A stretch of 49,154 nt of DNA from CAZEVY01 sp964515555 (GCA_964515555.1 CAZEVY010000030.1:1-49154); one strand, 5' to 3'; positions 23,975-32,208 are shown, counted from the first letter of the stretch. A program made the numbers and translations. The notes: generated by a model not told the origin, from the letters alone.

Positions 23975-25117
23975 TTATATCGATTCCACCAGCCGGGCCA
24001 GCAGCGCCGTCCGGTCCGCGATCCGATCCACGAGGATGCTCTCGTTCATCGCGTGCGCTCCCTCGCCGACGCCCCCCAGCCCGTCCAGCGTCGGAACGCC
24101 CAGCGCCGCCGTGAAGTTGCCGTCCGAGCCGCCTCCGGTCGATGACTCCGCGATCTCGACGCCCATCTCGCGCCCGAGCTTTTGGGCGAGCCGGTAGAGC
24201 CGGACGACGCCCGCTGAGCGCTCCATCGGGGGACGGTTCAGCCCGCCCGAGACGGCGATCGTGCAGCGGCGGTCGAAGGGCCGCAGCGAGCGGAACTTCC
24301 TCTCCAGCGGCGCGACATCCCGCAGGCGGGGAACGCGAATGTCGGCCTCGGCGCGCGCGCGTTCGGCGACCACGTTGGTACGGCTGCCTCCCGAGATCAG
24401 TCCGACGTTCACCGTGACGCCGCGATCCAGCCGCGTGAAGGCGGCGATGCGCTCCACCTGCCGGGCCAGTTCGTGGATGGCGCTCGCGCCCGCCCCGAAG
24501 TCGACTCCGGAGTGCGCGGCGCGCCCCGCGACTTCCACCACAAAGCCGCCGACTCCCTTGCGAGCGGTCTTCAGGCGGCCGTCGAGTCCCGTGCCCGGTT
24601 CGAGCACCAGCACGGCCTCGCTGTGCTTCGCCTCGCGCTCGGTGAGGGCGCGCGAGGAAGGACTTCCGACCTCCTCGTCGGAATTGAGCAGCAGCACGAC
24701 TCTGCGGCGCACCGGGCGGTCGAGCTCGATCAACGCCCGCATGGCGTAAACGAAGAAGGCGATGCCCGACTTCATGTCGAGCACCCCGGGACCCCACAAC
24801 CGTCCCGCGCCGTTGCGAAACGGCATGCGCGCCAGTGTCCCTACCGGCCACACGGTGTCGGTGTGACCCAATGCCAGCAGGCGGCCGTCCCGTTTGCCCG
24901 ATCCCGGCAGCCGGAACTCGCACCGGAGGTGCTTTCCGAAACTCCCGCCGCGAAAGGTGCGCACCGTGGCCAGTCCTTCGAGCCGCGAGGCGATCAGGTC
25001 CACCAGGCGGCCGACGGCGCCCGGGTCGTCGCTCGGCGATTCGCACTCCACCAGTTCGCGAATGAAGGAGACGATCGCCGCTTCACGGCGTCGCGCGAAA
25101 TCGAAGAGCGCGTGCAT
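23975..25117 (-). CDS. M20 family metallopeptidase (carboxypeptidase G2-like)
   Basis: A 380-residue protein without an evident signal peptide. Metal-site motifs appear in order: LALGHTDTVWPVGTL, WGPGVLDMKSGIAFF (bridging Asp), LLLNSDEEVGSPSSR (catalytic Glu pair), VLVLEPGTGLDGRLKTARKG, and near the end GGVGEGAHAMNES (His ligand). The lid domain holds GRAAHSGVDFGAGASAIHELA. This arrangement is that of glutamate carboxypeptidases (CPG2) and related ArgE/DapE-type deacylases. The substrate is probably an N-acyl amino acid or a C-terminal glutamate. It leads the pair with the MFS gene. Its ATG is 8 nt from a minus-strand TATTAT that overlaps the fabZ -10, so its message may be leaderless. Confidence 0.93.
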   Translation of the reverse strand: MHALFDFARRREAAIVSFIRELVECESPSDDPGAVGRLVDLIASRLEGLATVRTFRGGSFGKHLRCEFRLPGSGKRDGRLLALGHTDTVWPVGTLARMPFRNGAGRLWGPGVLDMKSGIAFFVYAMRALIELDRPVRRRVVLLLNSDEEVGSPSSRALTEREAKHSEAVLVLEPGTGLDGRLKTARKGVGGFVVEVAGRAAHSGVDFGAGASAIHELARQVERIAAFTRLDRGVTVNVGLISGGSRTNVVAERARAEADIRVPRLRDVAPLERKFRSLRPFDRRCTIAVSGGLNRPPMERSAGVVRLYRLAQKLGREMGVEIAESSTGGGSDGNFTAALGVPTLDGLGGVGEGAHAMNESILVDRIADRTALLARLVESI

Positions 25118-25122
25118 CGCCT

Positions 25123-25131
25123 GCTATAATA
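25123..25131. promoter_or_regulatory. Shared bidirectional -10 element between M20 peptidase and fabZ
   Basis: TGCTATAATA contains plus-strand TATAAT (25125-25130) preceded by TGC (an extended -10), and minus-strand TATTAT (25131-25126), offset by one base. The start codons are 26 bp apart (25117 minus, 25144 plus). Predicted start sites near 25119 and 25137 are 18 bp apart. No room exists for separate promoters without entering the coding regions. Confidence 0.65.
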
Positions 25132-25143
25132 GCCGCTTCCCTC

Positions 25144-25596
25144 ATGGCCGAACTCGACGTCGTCGCAATCCGCGAATTCCTTCCTCACCGCTATCCGATG
25201 CTGCTGGTGGACCGGATCGTCGAGAGCGAGCCCGAGCGCATCGTCGGCATCAAGAACGTCACCGCCAACGAGCCGTTTTTCGCGGGCCATTTTCCCGATT
25301 ACCCGGTGATGCCGGGCGTGCTCATCATCGAGGCCATGGCGCAGGTGGCCGGCGTCCTCGTCCTCCAGCGCATCCCGGACCGCCACAAGAAGCTGGTCCT
25401 GCTGACCATGGTCGAGTCCGCGAAGTTCCGCCGGCCGGTCGTCCCCGGCGATCAGCTTCGCATCGAGATGAAGGTGGAGCGCCTGCGCGAGACCACCGCG
25501 AAGATGTTCGGCACCGCCAGCGTCAACGGCGTCGAAGTCGCCGAGGCCCGGCTGATGTGCGCGCTGGCCGACAAGGCCGACGCGCCCGCCCGCTGA
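25144..25596 (+). CDS. fabZ: 3-hydroxyacyl-ACP dehydratase FabZ
   Basis: A 150-residue hot-dog fold protein of normal length. EFLPHRYPMLLVDRI at the start, PFFAGHFPDYPVMPGVLIIEAMAQ with catalytic H49 and E63, and VKFRRPVVPGD-type strand AKFRRPVVPGDQLRIEM identify FabZ. It dehydrates (3R)-hydroxyacyl-ACP in fatty-acid elongation and helps balance lipid A precursor supply. It is followed 10 bp later by lpxA, the conserved gene order of the lpxD-fabZ-lpxA-lpxB region, though lpxD and lpxB are not adjacent here. The ATG lies 13 nt after the end of TATAAT, giving a predicted leader of about 7 nt. Confidence 0.97.
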   Translation: MAELDVVAIREFLPHRYPMLLVDRIVESEPERIVGIKNVTANEPFFAGHFPDYPVMPGVLIIEAMAQVAGVLVLQRIPDRHKKLVLLTMVESAKFRRPVVPGDQLRIEMKVERLRETTAKMFGTASVNGVEVAEARLMCALADKADAPAR

Positions 25597-25606
25597 GCGC
25601 CGCCGC

Positions 25607-26383
25607 ATGCCGATCCATCCCACGGCGATCGTCGACGCCGCCGCCCGCATTCACGAGACCGCCGAAATCGGGCCGTTCTCCATCGTTGGCGCCGAGGTCG
25701 AGATCGGCGCGCGCACGCGCTTGATGGCCCACGTCTATGTCGAGGGCCCCACCTGGATCGGCGAAGACAACGTCTTCTTTCCCTACTCGACCGTGGGCGT
25801 GGCTTCCCAGGATTTGAAGTATCGCGGCGAGCGCGCCGAGACGCGCATCGGCCATCGCAACCGGATTCGCGAATTCGTGACCATCCACCGCGGCACCGAA
25901 GGCGGAGGCCTGGTCACGCGCATCGGCGACGACAACCTGGCGATGGCCTACGTCCACGTGGCGCACGACGTCGGCGTCGGCGATCGCGTGGTGCTGGCCA
26001 ACGGTGCGACCCTCGGCGGGCACGTGACGGTGGGCGACTGGGCGGTGATCGGAGCCTTCAGCGGTGTGCACCAGTTCTGCCGGGTCGGCCGCCACGCCAT
26101 GATCGGCGGCTACACCGTGATCACGCGCGACGTGGCGCCGTTCTCGATGACCGTGGCGCCGCGCGAGGCGTCAGTGTTCGGCGCCAACAAGACCGGACTC
26201 GAGCGGCGCGGCTTTACGGCGGCCTCCGTTGAGGCGCTGCACAAGGCCTTCCGTCTGTGGAGCAAATCGGGGCTGAACGCGACTCAGGCCCTCGCGCGCA
26301 TGCGCGAGGAGCTGGCCGGCATCGCCGAGGTCGAGGAGCTGATCGCCTTTATCGAATCGTCCGAGCGGGGCGTGGTGAAATGA
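25607..26383 (+). CDS. lpxA: UDP-N-acetylglucosamine acyltransferase LpxA
   Basis: A 258-residue left-handed beta-helix protein, normal for LpxA. Hexapeptide-type repeats run from IHPTAIVDAAARIHETAEIG onward. SQDLKYRGERAETRIGHRN and REFVTIHRGTEGG are LpxA signatures, and the catalytic histidine is H120 in YVHVAHDVGVGD. The C-terminal helical part (RRGFTAASVEALHKAFRLW) is also typical. It transfers a 3-hydroxyacyl chain from ACP to UDP-GlcNAc, the first step of lipid A synthesis, so the organism has a lipopolysaccharide outer membrane. It is co-transcribed with fabZ; the kinase gene follows after 27 bp. Confidence 0.97.
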   Translation: MPIHPTAIVDAAARIHETAEIGPFSIVGAEVEIGARTRLMAHVYVEGPTWIGEDNVFFPYSTVGVASQDLKYRGERAETRIGHRNRIREFVTIHRGTEGGGLVTRIGDDNLAMAYVHVAHDVGVGDRVVLANGATLGGHVTVGDWAVIGAFSGVHQFCRVGRHAMIGGYTVITRDVAPFSMTVAPREASVFGANKTGLERRGFTAASVEALHKAFRLWSKSGLNATQALARMREELAGIAEVEELIAFIESSERGVVK

Positions 26384-26410
26384 GGGCCGCCGCATCATAA
26401 TGGAGGAGCC

Positions 26411-29104
26411 ATGCGCCTCGCCCAGGGTACGCGACTCGGGCCCTACGAGATCGTCAACCTCCTAAGCGCCGGCGGCATGGGGGAAGTCTACCTCGGCCGC
26501 GACACCCGTCTGGCCCGCACCGTCGCCATCAAGGTCCTGCCCGCGAGCCTGATGGCGAAACCCGACCGCCGTCGCCGCTTCGAGCGCGAGGCCCGCACCG
26601 TGGCCAGCCTCAATCATCCGCACATTTGCCAGATCTACGACATCGGACTCGACGGCGAAGTCGACTACCTGGTGATGGAGTACATGGAGGGCGAGCTGCT
26701 CTCCCAGCGTCTCGACCGCGGGCCGCTCCCCACCGCCGAAGTGCTGCGCTACTCCATCGAGATCGCCGAGGCGCTCGACACCGCGCACCGCCGGGGCGTC
26801 ATACATCGCGACCTGAAGCCCGCCAACGTCATGCTCACTCCGGCCGGCGCCAAGCTCATGGATTTCGGCCTCGCCAAGCTCAAGGAGGAGACCGACCTCG
26901 CCTCCGCGTTCCTGGTCTCGAAACCGCCCACCAGTCTCACCGACGAGGGCATGATCGTCGGCACCCTCAATTACATGGCGCCCGAGCAGCTCCAGGGCAA
27001 GGACGCCGACGCCCGCAGCGACCTGTTCTCGCTCGGCTCCATGATCTACGAGATGGCTTCCGGCGCCAAGGCCTTTCCCGGCGCCAGCGGCGCCGAGGTC
27101 ATCGCCGCCATCCTGGAGCGCGAGGCGCCGCCGCTGTGGAATCTGAAGGGCTCCGGCGCCGCCCCGCCGCCGGCGCTCGATCACGTGGTGCAGACCTGCC
27201 TCGCCAAGCAGCCCGACGATCGCTGGCAGACCGCGCACGACCTCATGGTGCAGCTCCAGTGGATCGCCGACCAGCGGCAGCGCGCCGGCGCACCGCTCGG
27301 CTGGAACACCGAACGCATGGTGTGGCTCGCGGTCACCGCCGTGCTCGCGATTTTCGGCGCCGTCCTGGCGTGGATGTTGTGGGGCCGCGCGGCCCCTCCG
27401 GCGTCCACCATGCACTTCAGTCTTTGGCCGCCGGAAAACGCCAGCTTCTCGCCGCTCACGGTCGGCGGACCGGTCGCCGTCGCGCCCGACGGACGGCGTC
27501 TGGCGTTTACCGCCACCACCACCGGCGGCAAGCAGCAAATCTGGATCCGTCCGCTCGATTCGCCCAAGGCCTACGCCCTCGAAGGCACCGACGGCGGATC
27601 CTATCCCTTCTGGTCGCCCGACAGCCGCGACCTCGGCTTCTTCGCCGGCGGAAAGCTGAAGCGCATCGAGGCCTCCGGCGGGCCGCCCCAGACCCTCGCC
27701 GATGCGCCCCAGGGCCGCGGCGGAACCTGGAGCCGCAACGGCGTCATCGTCTTCGCCCCCAACCTGGCCGGCGGACTGCATCGCGTCTCCTCCGGCGGCA
27801 GTGGCTCGACGCCCGTGACGCAGCCTGCGGCGGTCCGCCGCGAGACCTCGCACCGCTGGCCGTCCTTCCTCCCGGACGGCGAACACTTCGTGTATTTCGC
27901 GCGCGGCGCCGAGGTGGAGCATTCCGGCGTGTACGTCGGCTCTCTCGAATCGCGCGACACGCGGCGGATTCTGCCGGCCAGCTCGAGCGCGGTGTTCGTG
28001 CCGTCCGGCTCCGGTAGCCTGGGCCACCTGCTCTACATCCGCGAGCGCACGCTGATGGCGCAGCCGTTCGACGCCGCGAGCCTCGCCGCCGGCGGCGATC
28101 CCGCGCCCATCATCGAGCGCGTCGGCAACAACCTCAACAGCGGCGCGGCGTTTTCGGCGAGCGATCGCGGCCTGCTGGTGTACCGCAGCGACAGCACCCA
28201 GATGCGGCAGGTCGTCTGGGTGGACCGCGCCGGCCGGCGCCTCGCCGCGCTGGGCGAGACCGCCGAGTTCGATCAGGTCGCCCTCTCGCCCGACGGCACC
28301 GCCATCGCCGTCGATATGATGAACCGCCGCGACGGCGCCAACGACATCGTGCTGGTCGACGCCGTCACCGGCGCCCGCGCCCCGCTCACCAGCGGTCCCG
28401 CCAACGACTGGTATCCGGTCTGGTCGCCCGACGGCGCCAGCATCGCCTATACGTCGGACCGGGAGGGCCGCCTCGACCTGTATCTGAAAGCGCGCGGGGC
28501 GGGCGAGGGCGGACTCATTCACGGCTCGGGCGGCGTGAAGTTCGCCATGTCATGGTCGCGCGACGGCCGGCTGCTGGCCTTTCAGGACCTGAATCCGTCG
28601 ACAAAATACGACGTCTGGCTCCTGCCGATTACCGGAGACCGCAAGCCGATTCCACTATTACAAACTGAATTTAACGAAAATCACCCGCAATTCTCACCGG
28701 ACGGTCAATGGCTGGCCTACACCTCGGATGAGACCGGCGCCTACGAAGTCTACGTGACCGCTCTCGGCGGCTCGGCCGAGGACCCGCGGGCCCGCCGCAG
28801 GAACCGCCGGCAAATCTCGACCGGCGGCGGCTACCAGCCCCGCTGGCGGGGCGACGGCCGCGAACTGTACTACCTTTCGGCCGACCGCCGGCTGCACGCC
28901 GTCGCCATCGGCTTTGAGGGAGGATCCATCGCCCCCGGCGCGCGCCAGGTGCTGTTCGAGGCCCCCGTCGAGATGGTCGCGCCGAACCGCTCCTTCTACG
29001 CGCCCTCGGCCGACGGCCAGCGCTTCGCGTTGGCGGCCGCGGTCGAGGCGGCGCAGCCGCCGATTCACGTGCTGCTGCACTGGTCCTCGCGCCTCCCCCG
29101 CTAG
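26411..29104 (+). CDS. Transmembrane Ser/Thr protein kinase with TolB/WD40-like propeller
   Basis: An 897-residue protein. The kinase domain (12-285) is complete: glycine loop SAGGMGEVYLG, VAIK with K41, HRDLKPAN with D134, MDFG with D151, and a YMAPEQLQGKDADARSDLFSLG activation/P+1 segment. A single membrane helix lies near 303-325 (VWLAVTAVLAIFGAVLAWMLW). The outside part (about 330-897) has repeated blades such as PFWSPDSRDLGFF, PVWSPDGASIAYTSDREG and PQFSPDGQWLAYTSDETG, typical of TolB-like propellers. This is one of the commonest receptor-kinase layouts in Acidobacteriota; the ligand and targets are unknown. A GGAGG site lies 5 nt before the ATG, and CATAAT lies 9 nt before it. Confidence 0.95.
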   Translation: MRLAQGTRLGPYEIVNLLSAGGMGEVYLGRDTRLARTVAIKVLPASLMAKPDRRRRFEREARTVASLNHPHICQIYDIGLDGEVDYLVMEYMEGELLSQRLDRGPLPTAEVLRYSIEIAEALDTAHRRGVIHRDLKPANVMLTPAGAKLMDFGLAKLKEETDLASAFLVSKPPTSLTDEGMIVGTLNYMAPEQLQGKDADARSDLFSLGSMIYEMASGAKAFPGASGAEVIAAILEREAPPLWNLKGSGAAPPPALDHVVQTCLAKQPDDRWQTAHDLMVQLQWIADQRQRAGAPLGWNTERMVWLAVTAVLAIFGAVLAWMLWGRAAPPASTMHFSLWPPENASFSPLTVGGPVAVAPDGRRLAFTATTTGGKQQIWIRPLDSPKAYALEGTDGGSYPFWSPDSRDLGFFAGGKLKRIEASGGPPQTLADAPQGRGGTWSRNGVIVFAPNLAGGLHRVSSGGSGSTPVTQPAAVRRETSHRWPSFLPDGEHFVYFARGAEVEHSGVYVGSLESRDTRRILPASSSAVFVPSGSGSLGHLLYIRERTLMAQPFDAASLAAGGDPAPIIERVGNNLNSGAAFSASDRGLLVYRSDSTQMRQVVWVDRAGRRLAALGETAEFDQVALSPDGTAIAVDMMNRRDGANDIVLVDAVTGARAPLTSGPANDWYPVWSPDGASIAYTSDREGRLDLYLKARGAGEGGLIHGSGGVKFAMSWSRDGRLLAFQDLNPSTKYDVWLLPITGDRKPIPLLQTEFNENHPQFSPDGQWLAYTSDETGAYEVYVTALGGSAEDPRARRRNRRQISTGGGYQPRWRGDGRELYYLSADRRLHAVAIGFEGGSIAPGARQVLFEAPVEMVAPNRSFYAPSADGQRFALAAAVEAAQPPIHVLLHWSSRLPR

Positions 29105-29132
29105 TCCCGTGGCAGGAGTCCGAAAGGCCGCA

Positions 29133-29164
29133 CGTTACGGAGCCGCGACCGCGAGGGAGCGGTT
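29133..29164 (+). repeat. 32-bp palindromic repeat, family 2, copy 3
   Basis: CGTTACGGAGCCGCGACC, then GAGGGAGCGGTT, matching copy 1 at nearly all positions. It lies in the 98-bp gap between the kinase and acyl-CoA dehydrogenase genes, directly before the latter's promoter. Confidence 0.75.
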
Positions 29165-29165
29165 C

Positions 29166-29193
29166 TTGTCACAGCGCGCGTTCGGGATACACT
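29166..29193 (+). promoter_or_regulatory. Sigma-70-type promoter of the acyl-CoA dehydrogenase gene
   Basis: TTGTCA (29166-29171), a 16-bp spacer, and TACACT (29188-29193), 9 nt before ATG 29203. The predicted start near 29200 leaves a leader of about 3 nt. The -35 begins one base after the palindromic repeat. Confidence 0.6.
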
Positions 29194-29202
29194 GTTATCG
29201 CC

Positions 29203-30372
29203 ATGACTACCGCCGCCGTGGAACAACCCGCCCGTCCGCTCACGGCGCTCGCCGAGGACGAGCGCCTCTTCCAGTCCACCGTCCGCCGTTTCGCCCGTGA
29301 GGAGATCGCGCCGCACGTGCGCGCCATGGACGAAGAAGGCGTCTTCCGCCCCGCCATTCTCCGGCAGTTCTTCGACCTCGGACTCATGGGCATCGAAATC
29401 CCCGAGGAATACGGCGGCCAGGGCGGGACATTCTTCCAGTCGGTCATCGCGATCGAGGAGCTGGCGGCCGTGGACCCCTCGTCGGCGGTGATCGTCGACG
29501 TACAGAACACCCTGGTCAACAACGCCGTCCTGCGCTGGGCGAGCGACGAACAGAAGCGCCGCTGGCTGCCGCGCCTGGCGCGCGACACCGTGGCGAGCTA
29601 CGCGCTCTCGGAAGCCGGGTCGGGCTCCGATGCCTTTGCCATGACCACGCGCGCCTCCCGCGACGGCGCAGGCTGGGTGCTCAACGGCCGCAAGCTCTGG
29701 ATCACCAACGCCGCCGAAGCCGGCCTGTATCTCGTCTTCGCCAACGCCAACCCGGAAGCCGGGTACCGCGGCATCACCTGCTTTCTGGTGGAGCGCGATT
29801 CGCCGGGCTTCCAGGTCGGCCGCAAGGAAGACAAACTCGGCATCCGCGCGTCGTCAACCTGCGAGCTGATCTTCGAGGATTGCCGGGTGGCGGCCGACAG
29901 CGTCATGGGCGAGGTCGGCAAGGGCTACAAGATCGCCATCGAGACGCTCAACGAGGGACGCATCGGCATCGGCGCCCAGATGACCGGACTGGCGCAGGGA
30001 GCGCTCTCGCACGCGCTGGCTTACGCGCGCGAGCGGAAGCAGTTCGGCCGGCCGATCGCGGAGTTCCAGGGCGTCCAGTTCACGCTGGCCGAGATGGCGG
30101 TCGACGTGGAGGCCTCGCGCGTGCTGACCTACAATGCCGCGCGCCTCCGCGAGTCCGGCCAGCCCTTCCTGACGCAGGCGGCCATGGCGAAGCTGTTTTC
30201 CTCGCAAATCGCCGAAACGGTCGCCAGCCGGGCCGTGGAAGTCTTCGGCGGCGTCGGATTCACGAAGGATTATCCGGTGGAAAAGCTCTATCGCGACGCA
30301 AAAATCGGCAGGATATACGAGGGAACCAGCAACATGCAGAAGCAGACCATCGCGAAACAGTTGCTGGGATAA
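29203..30372 (+). CDS. Acyl-CoA dehydrogenase
   Basis: A 389-residue flavoprotein of the short/medium-chain acyl-CoA dehydrogenase type. Signatures are YALSEAGSGSDAFAM (FAD/substrate-binding segment 1), WITNAAEAGLYLVFANA, GIRASSTCELIFEDCRV, ERKQFGRPIAEFQGVQF and KDYPVEKLYRDAKIGRIYEG. The catalytic base is expected at E373 in IYEGTSNMQ. It oxidises acyl-CoA to trans-2-enoyl-CoA in fatty-acid or branched-chain amino-acid degradation, passing electrons to ETF. No partner genes of beta-oxidation are beside it. The N-terminal ~15 residues before LAEDERLFQSTVRRFA are an ordinary extension. Confidence 0.95.
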   Translation: MTTAAVEQPARPLTALAEDERLFQSTVRRFAREEIAPHVRAMDEEGVFRPAILRQFFDLGLMGIEIPEEYGGQGGTFFQSVIAIEELAAVDPSSAVIVDVQNTLVNNAVLRWASDEQKRRWLPRLARDTVASYALSEAGSGSDAFAMTTRASRDGAGWVLNGRKLWITNAAEAGLYLVFANANPEAGYRGITCFLVERDSPGFQVGRKEDKLGIRASSTCELIFEDCRVAADSVMGEVGKGYKIAIETLNEGRIGIGAQMTGLAQGALSHALAYARERKQFGRPIAEFQGVQFTLAEMAVDVEASRVLTYNAARLRESGQPFLTQAAMAKLFSSQIAETVASRAVEVFGGVGFTKDYPVEKLYRDAKIGRIYEGTSNMQKQTIAKQLLG

Positions 30373-30390
30373 CGCGGTCGACCCTCCCGG

Positions 30391-30410
30391 CGGCGCCGGT
30401 ACCGGCGCCG
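30391..30410. terminator. 20-bp perfect palindrome between acyl-CoA dehydrogenase gene and rnpB
   Basis: CGGCGCCGGT followed by ACCGGCGCCG is a perfect palindrome. It lies 18 bp after the stop of the acyl-CoA dehydrogenase gene and about 15 bp beyond the 3' end of rnpB, so it could act as a stem for both convergent transcripts. It has no T run on either side and only a minimal loop, so termination is uncertain. Confidence 0.4.
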
Positions 30411-30424
30411 GGCGCGATACGGTC

Positions 30425-30795
30425 AGTGAAGCCCGCCGGACGATAAGCCGGTTTCTGTACCCTTGCGGGCGGCAGCCATTCCTCTAGGCCGTCCATTACT
30501 GAACGGCTCCAGCGACCTACCCGGGAGTCTTCGCGGAGCGGGCGACTCCTGCTCCCCTATTTGGTCTTGCTCCACGTGGGGCTTGCCCTGCCGGACGAAT
30601 TACTTCGCCCGCGGTGCGCTCTTACCGCACCTTTTCACCCTTACCTCGGCCGTGAAGCCGCGGCGGTATATTTTCTGTGGCGCTATCCGTGAAATCCGCT
30701 TTGAGCGAATCCCCCCGGCCGTTAGCCGGCACGCTGCCCTATGGAGACCGGACTTTCCTCCCGTTTCCGGGCGGCTGCCTGTCCGGCGGGCTCCG
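30425..30795 (-). ncRNA. rnpB: RNase P RNA, bacterial class A
   Basis: Read on the minus strand, this region has the conserved core of RNase P RNA. Near the 5' end is GAGGAAAGTCCGG (complement near 30745-30757) and GGGCAGCGTGCCGG; in the middle are GGTAAGGGTGAAAAGG, GGTAAGAGCGCACCG and AGCAAGACCAAATAGGGG; near the 3' end are TAGAGGAATGGCTGCC and ACAGAAACCGGCTTA. The ends pair as helix P1: AGCCCGCCGGAC (5') with GTCCGGCGGGCT (3'). The length of about 370 nt is normal for type A. It processes the 5' ends of tRNA precursors as the catalytic subunit. A minus-strand TACAAT at 30806-30801 sits 6-7 nt before the predicted 5' end. Confidence 0.97.
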
Positions 30796-30800
30796 TCACC

Positions 30801-30806
30801 ATTGTA
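30801..30806 (-). promoter_or_regulatory. -10 element of rnpB
   Basis: Minus-strand TACAAT places the predicted start at about 30794, the first base of helix P1. A clear -35 is not visible; a UUCG-looped stem (GGCCC-TTCG-GGGCC on the minus strand, 30832-30819) lies upstream and may instead mark the end of the glycine-zipper gene's message. Confidence 0.55.
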
Positions 30807-30818
30807 GCTGGCCCGCGC

Positions 30819-30832
30819 GGCCCCGAAGGGCC
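30819..30832 (-). terminator. Possible terminator stem-loop after the glycine-zipper gene
   Basis: Minus-strand GGCCC-TTCG-GGGCC, 10 bp after the stop at 30843, is a short stable hairpin with a UUCG tetraloop. No T run follows, so it may be only an RNA-end or processing structure. Confidence 0.35.
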
Positions 30833-30842
30833 GTCAGCGATC

Positions 30843-31439
30843 TCAGTGGACCAGCGGGCGATTCAACAACAGCTCCAGTCGTGAGCCCTCGTGCAGCACC
30901 AGTTCGCGGCCGCTGGCGGCCGCTCCGAACACAACGCCGGCGGCGGCGCCCGATCCCGCCCCGATCGCGGCGCCTTTGCCGCCGGCTTGCGAGGCGCCTA
31001 CTGCTGCGCCTATGCCGCCAAGGACTGCGGCTCCGATGGCGGCCTTCTTCGCGCGGCCGCTCGATACCTCAATCTCGCCTTCCTCCGACACGCTCCGCTT
31101 GACGTGCTTTCCGCTCTCCACGCCGGTCACCGTGGCGACCAGCGGGCGCATCCCGCGGCGCGTCTCGATGCGCTCGAAGCGCAGGATCAGCTCGTCGCGA
31201 GTGGCGTGCGTCACGCGACCCGTCAGCTTCGCGCCGGCGGGGAGGAAGCTCCCGTCGGCGCCCCTCAGCGACTCCAGCGTGCGGGCTTCCACCTTCTTGC
31301 CCGGCTTCGCCTTGCGCGCTTCGATCTTCTTCGTCAACTCAACCAGAAAACTGGTCCCCGCGGGAATCTCCGAGCCCGCCACCGTCGAGGCGAATCCCAG
31401 AGCGATCGCCAGACTGAAATGCTGCATCCTCCTGGTCAT
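30843..31439 (-). CDS. Exported glycine-zipper protein
   Basis: A 198-residue protein with a signal peptide (SLAIALGFASTVAGS). The first half is a beta domain (IPAGTSFLVELTKKIEARKA, FLPAGAKLTGRVTHATRDE). The second half carries a Gly/Ala-zipper segment (about 130-170: KAAIGAAVLGGIGAAVGAS, AAIGAGSGAAAGVVFGAA) resembling membrane-inserting glycine-zipper regions of envelope proteins. The tail LHEGSRLELLLNRPLVH is a final beta strand. Function unknown; an outer-membrane or peptidoglycan-associated role is inferred. The neighbour at 31488-32180 has the same layout and is probably a paralogue, 48 bp upstream on the same strand. A GGGAGG Shine-Dalgarno site precedes ATG 31439. Confidence 0.85.
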   Translation of the reverse strand: MTRRMQHFSLAIALGFASTVAGSEIPAGTSFLVELTKKIEARKAKPGKKVEARTLESLRGADGSFLPAGAKLTGRVTHATRDELILRFERIETRRGMRPLVATVTGVESGKHVKRSVSEEGEIEVSSGRAKKAAIGAAVLGGIGAAVGASQAGGKGAAIGAGSGAAAGVVFGAAASGRELVLHEGSRLELLLNRPLVH

Positions 31440-31487
31440 GTTGTGCCTCCCTCTTCGACCAAACCCACATCGTCCCGAAAGGTTTCC

Positions 31488-32180
31488 TCACGCCTTGGCC
31501 CGCTCCGCGCCGGTCAGCCGCACGAAGACCGGGTTCTTCAGCGTGAACTTCACCACCGACTCGGCGGGCGCCGCCACATGCATGCGACCCGTCAGAAGGG
31601 CCCCCGTCGCTCCCGCCGCTGCGCCCGCGCCCGCTCCGATGGCTGCGCCCGCGCCTCCACCGGCGATCGCGCCGATGGTCGCTCCTCCTCCTGCTCCTCC
31701 GCCGATCAATGTCAGGTTGCGCCGCTTGTGCGACCGGCTCACGCGCCGGTGCTCGCTGGTCTGCAGCGCGTACGTCTCCGGCCCGTTCTCGATCGCCGTC
31801 AGCGAGAGCGCCAGCACCGCGCGTCCCTTCAGCCGACCCGATGGCGCCGCCGTTACCACACGGCCCCGGACGCGCGCGCCGCGCGCCAGTACTTGCGTGT
31901 CGCCGACCTTTACGGCCTCCTCGAGCGTCGCCGTGAACGCGTCGCCGGCCTTATGGCTCGCCGTCGAGACGGCGTGATCCAGCCGCACCGCGATCGGCGT
32001 GCCCGCGGCCACCTGAAAGGTCGGACGGAGCTTCTCGCCGTCGACGGACGTCCCGGCCGCCTTGCCCGCCGTGGCGGCGTCGACCGACCGGTCTTCGCAA
32101 CCCGCGAGCGCCAAGAGACCCAGCGCCATCAAGAGCGTTCTCACAGTCAAAAGCGTCTTAAGATGCACTGCAAGTTTCAT
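31488..32180 (-). CDS. Glycine-zipper lipoprotein
   Basis: A 230-residue protein with a lipoprotein signal (LLMALGLLALAGC, lipobox cysteine C28). It has the same two-part layout as the downstream gene: a beta domain (VAAGTPIAVRLDHAVSTASH, VLARGARVRGRVVTAAPSG) and a long Gly/Ala zipper (about 150-195: GGGATIGAIAGGGAGAAIG), then a closing strand (FTLKNPVFVRLTG). The start was set at ATG 32180, since it opens the signal sequence and follows GGAGGCGAAAG; the longer open frame upstream lacks any export signal. It is probably anchored in the outer membrane. It diverges from the OmpA-type giant protein gene, suggesting a common envelope role, which is inference. Confidence 0.87.
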   Translation of the reverse strand: MKLAVHLKTLLTVRTLLMALGLLALAGCEDRSVDAATAGKAAGTSVDGEKLRPTFQVAAGTPIAVRLDHAVSTASHKAGDAFTATLEEAVKVGDTQVLARGARVRGRVVTAAPSGRLKGRAVLALSLTAIENGPETYALQTSEHRRVSRSHKRRNLTLIGGGAGGGATIGAIAGGGAGAAIGAGAGAAAGATGALLTGRMHVAAPAESVVKFTLKNPVFVRLTGAERAKA

Positions 32181-32208
32181 CTTTCGCCTCCGCCTCTCGC
32201 CGTTTGGT

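Noticed and set aside
26462..28522. Long minus-strand open frame (686 codons) under the kinase gene
   Set aside because: It is a shadow of the kinase frame caused by high GC; composition is Gly/Ala/Arg-rich with no recognisable motif.
30463..31102. Plus-strand open frames over rnpB
   Set aside because: The region is explained by the conserved RNase P RNA on the minus strand.
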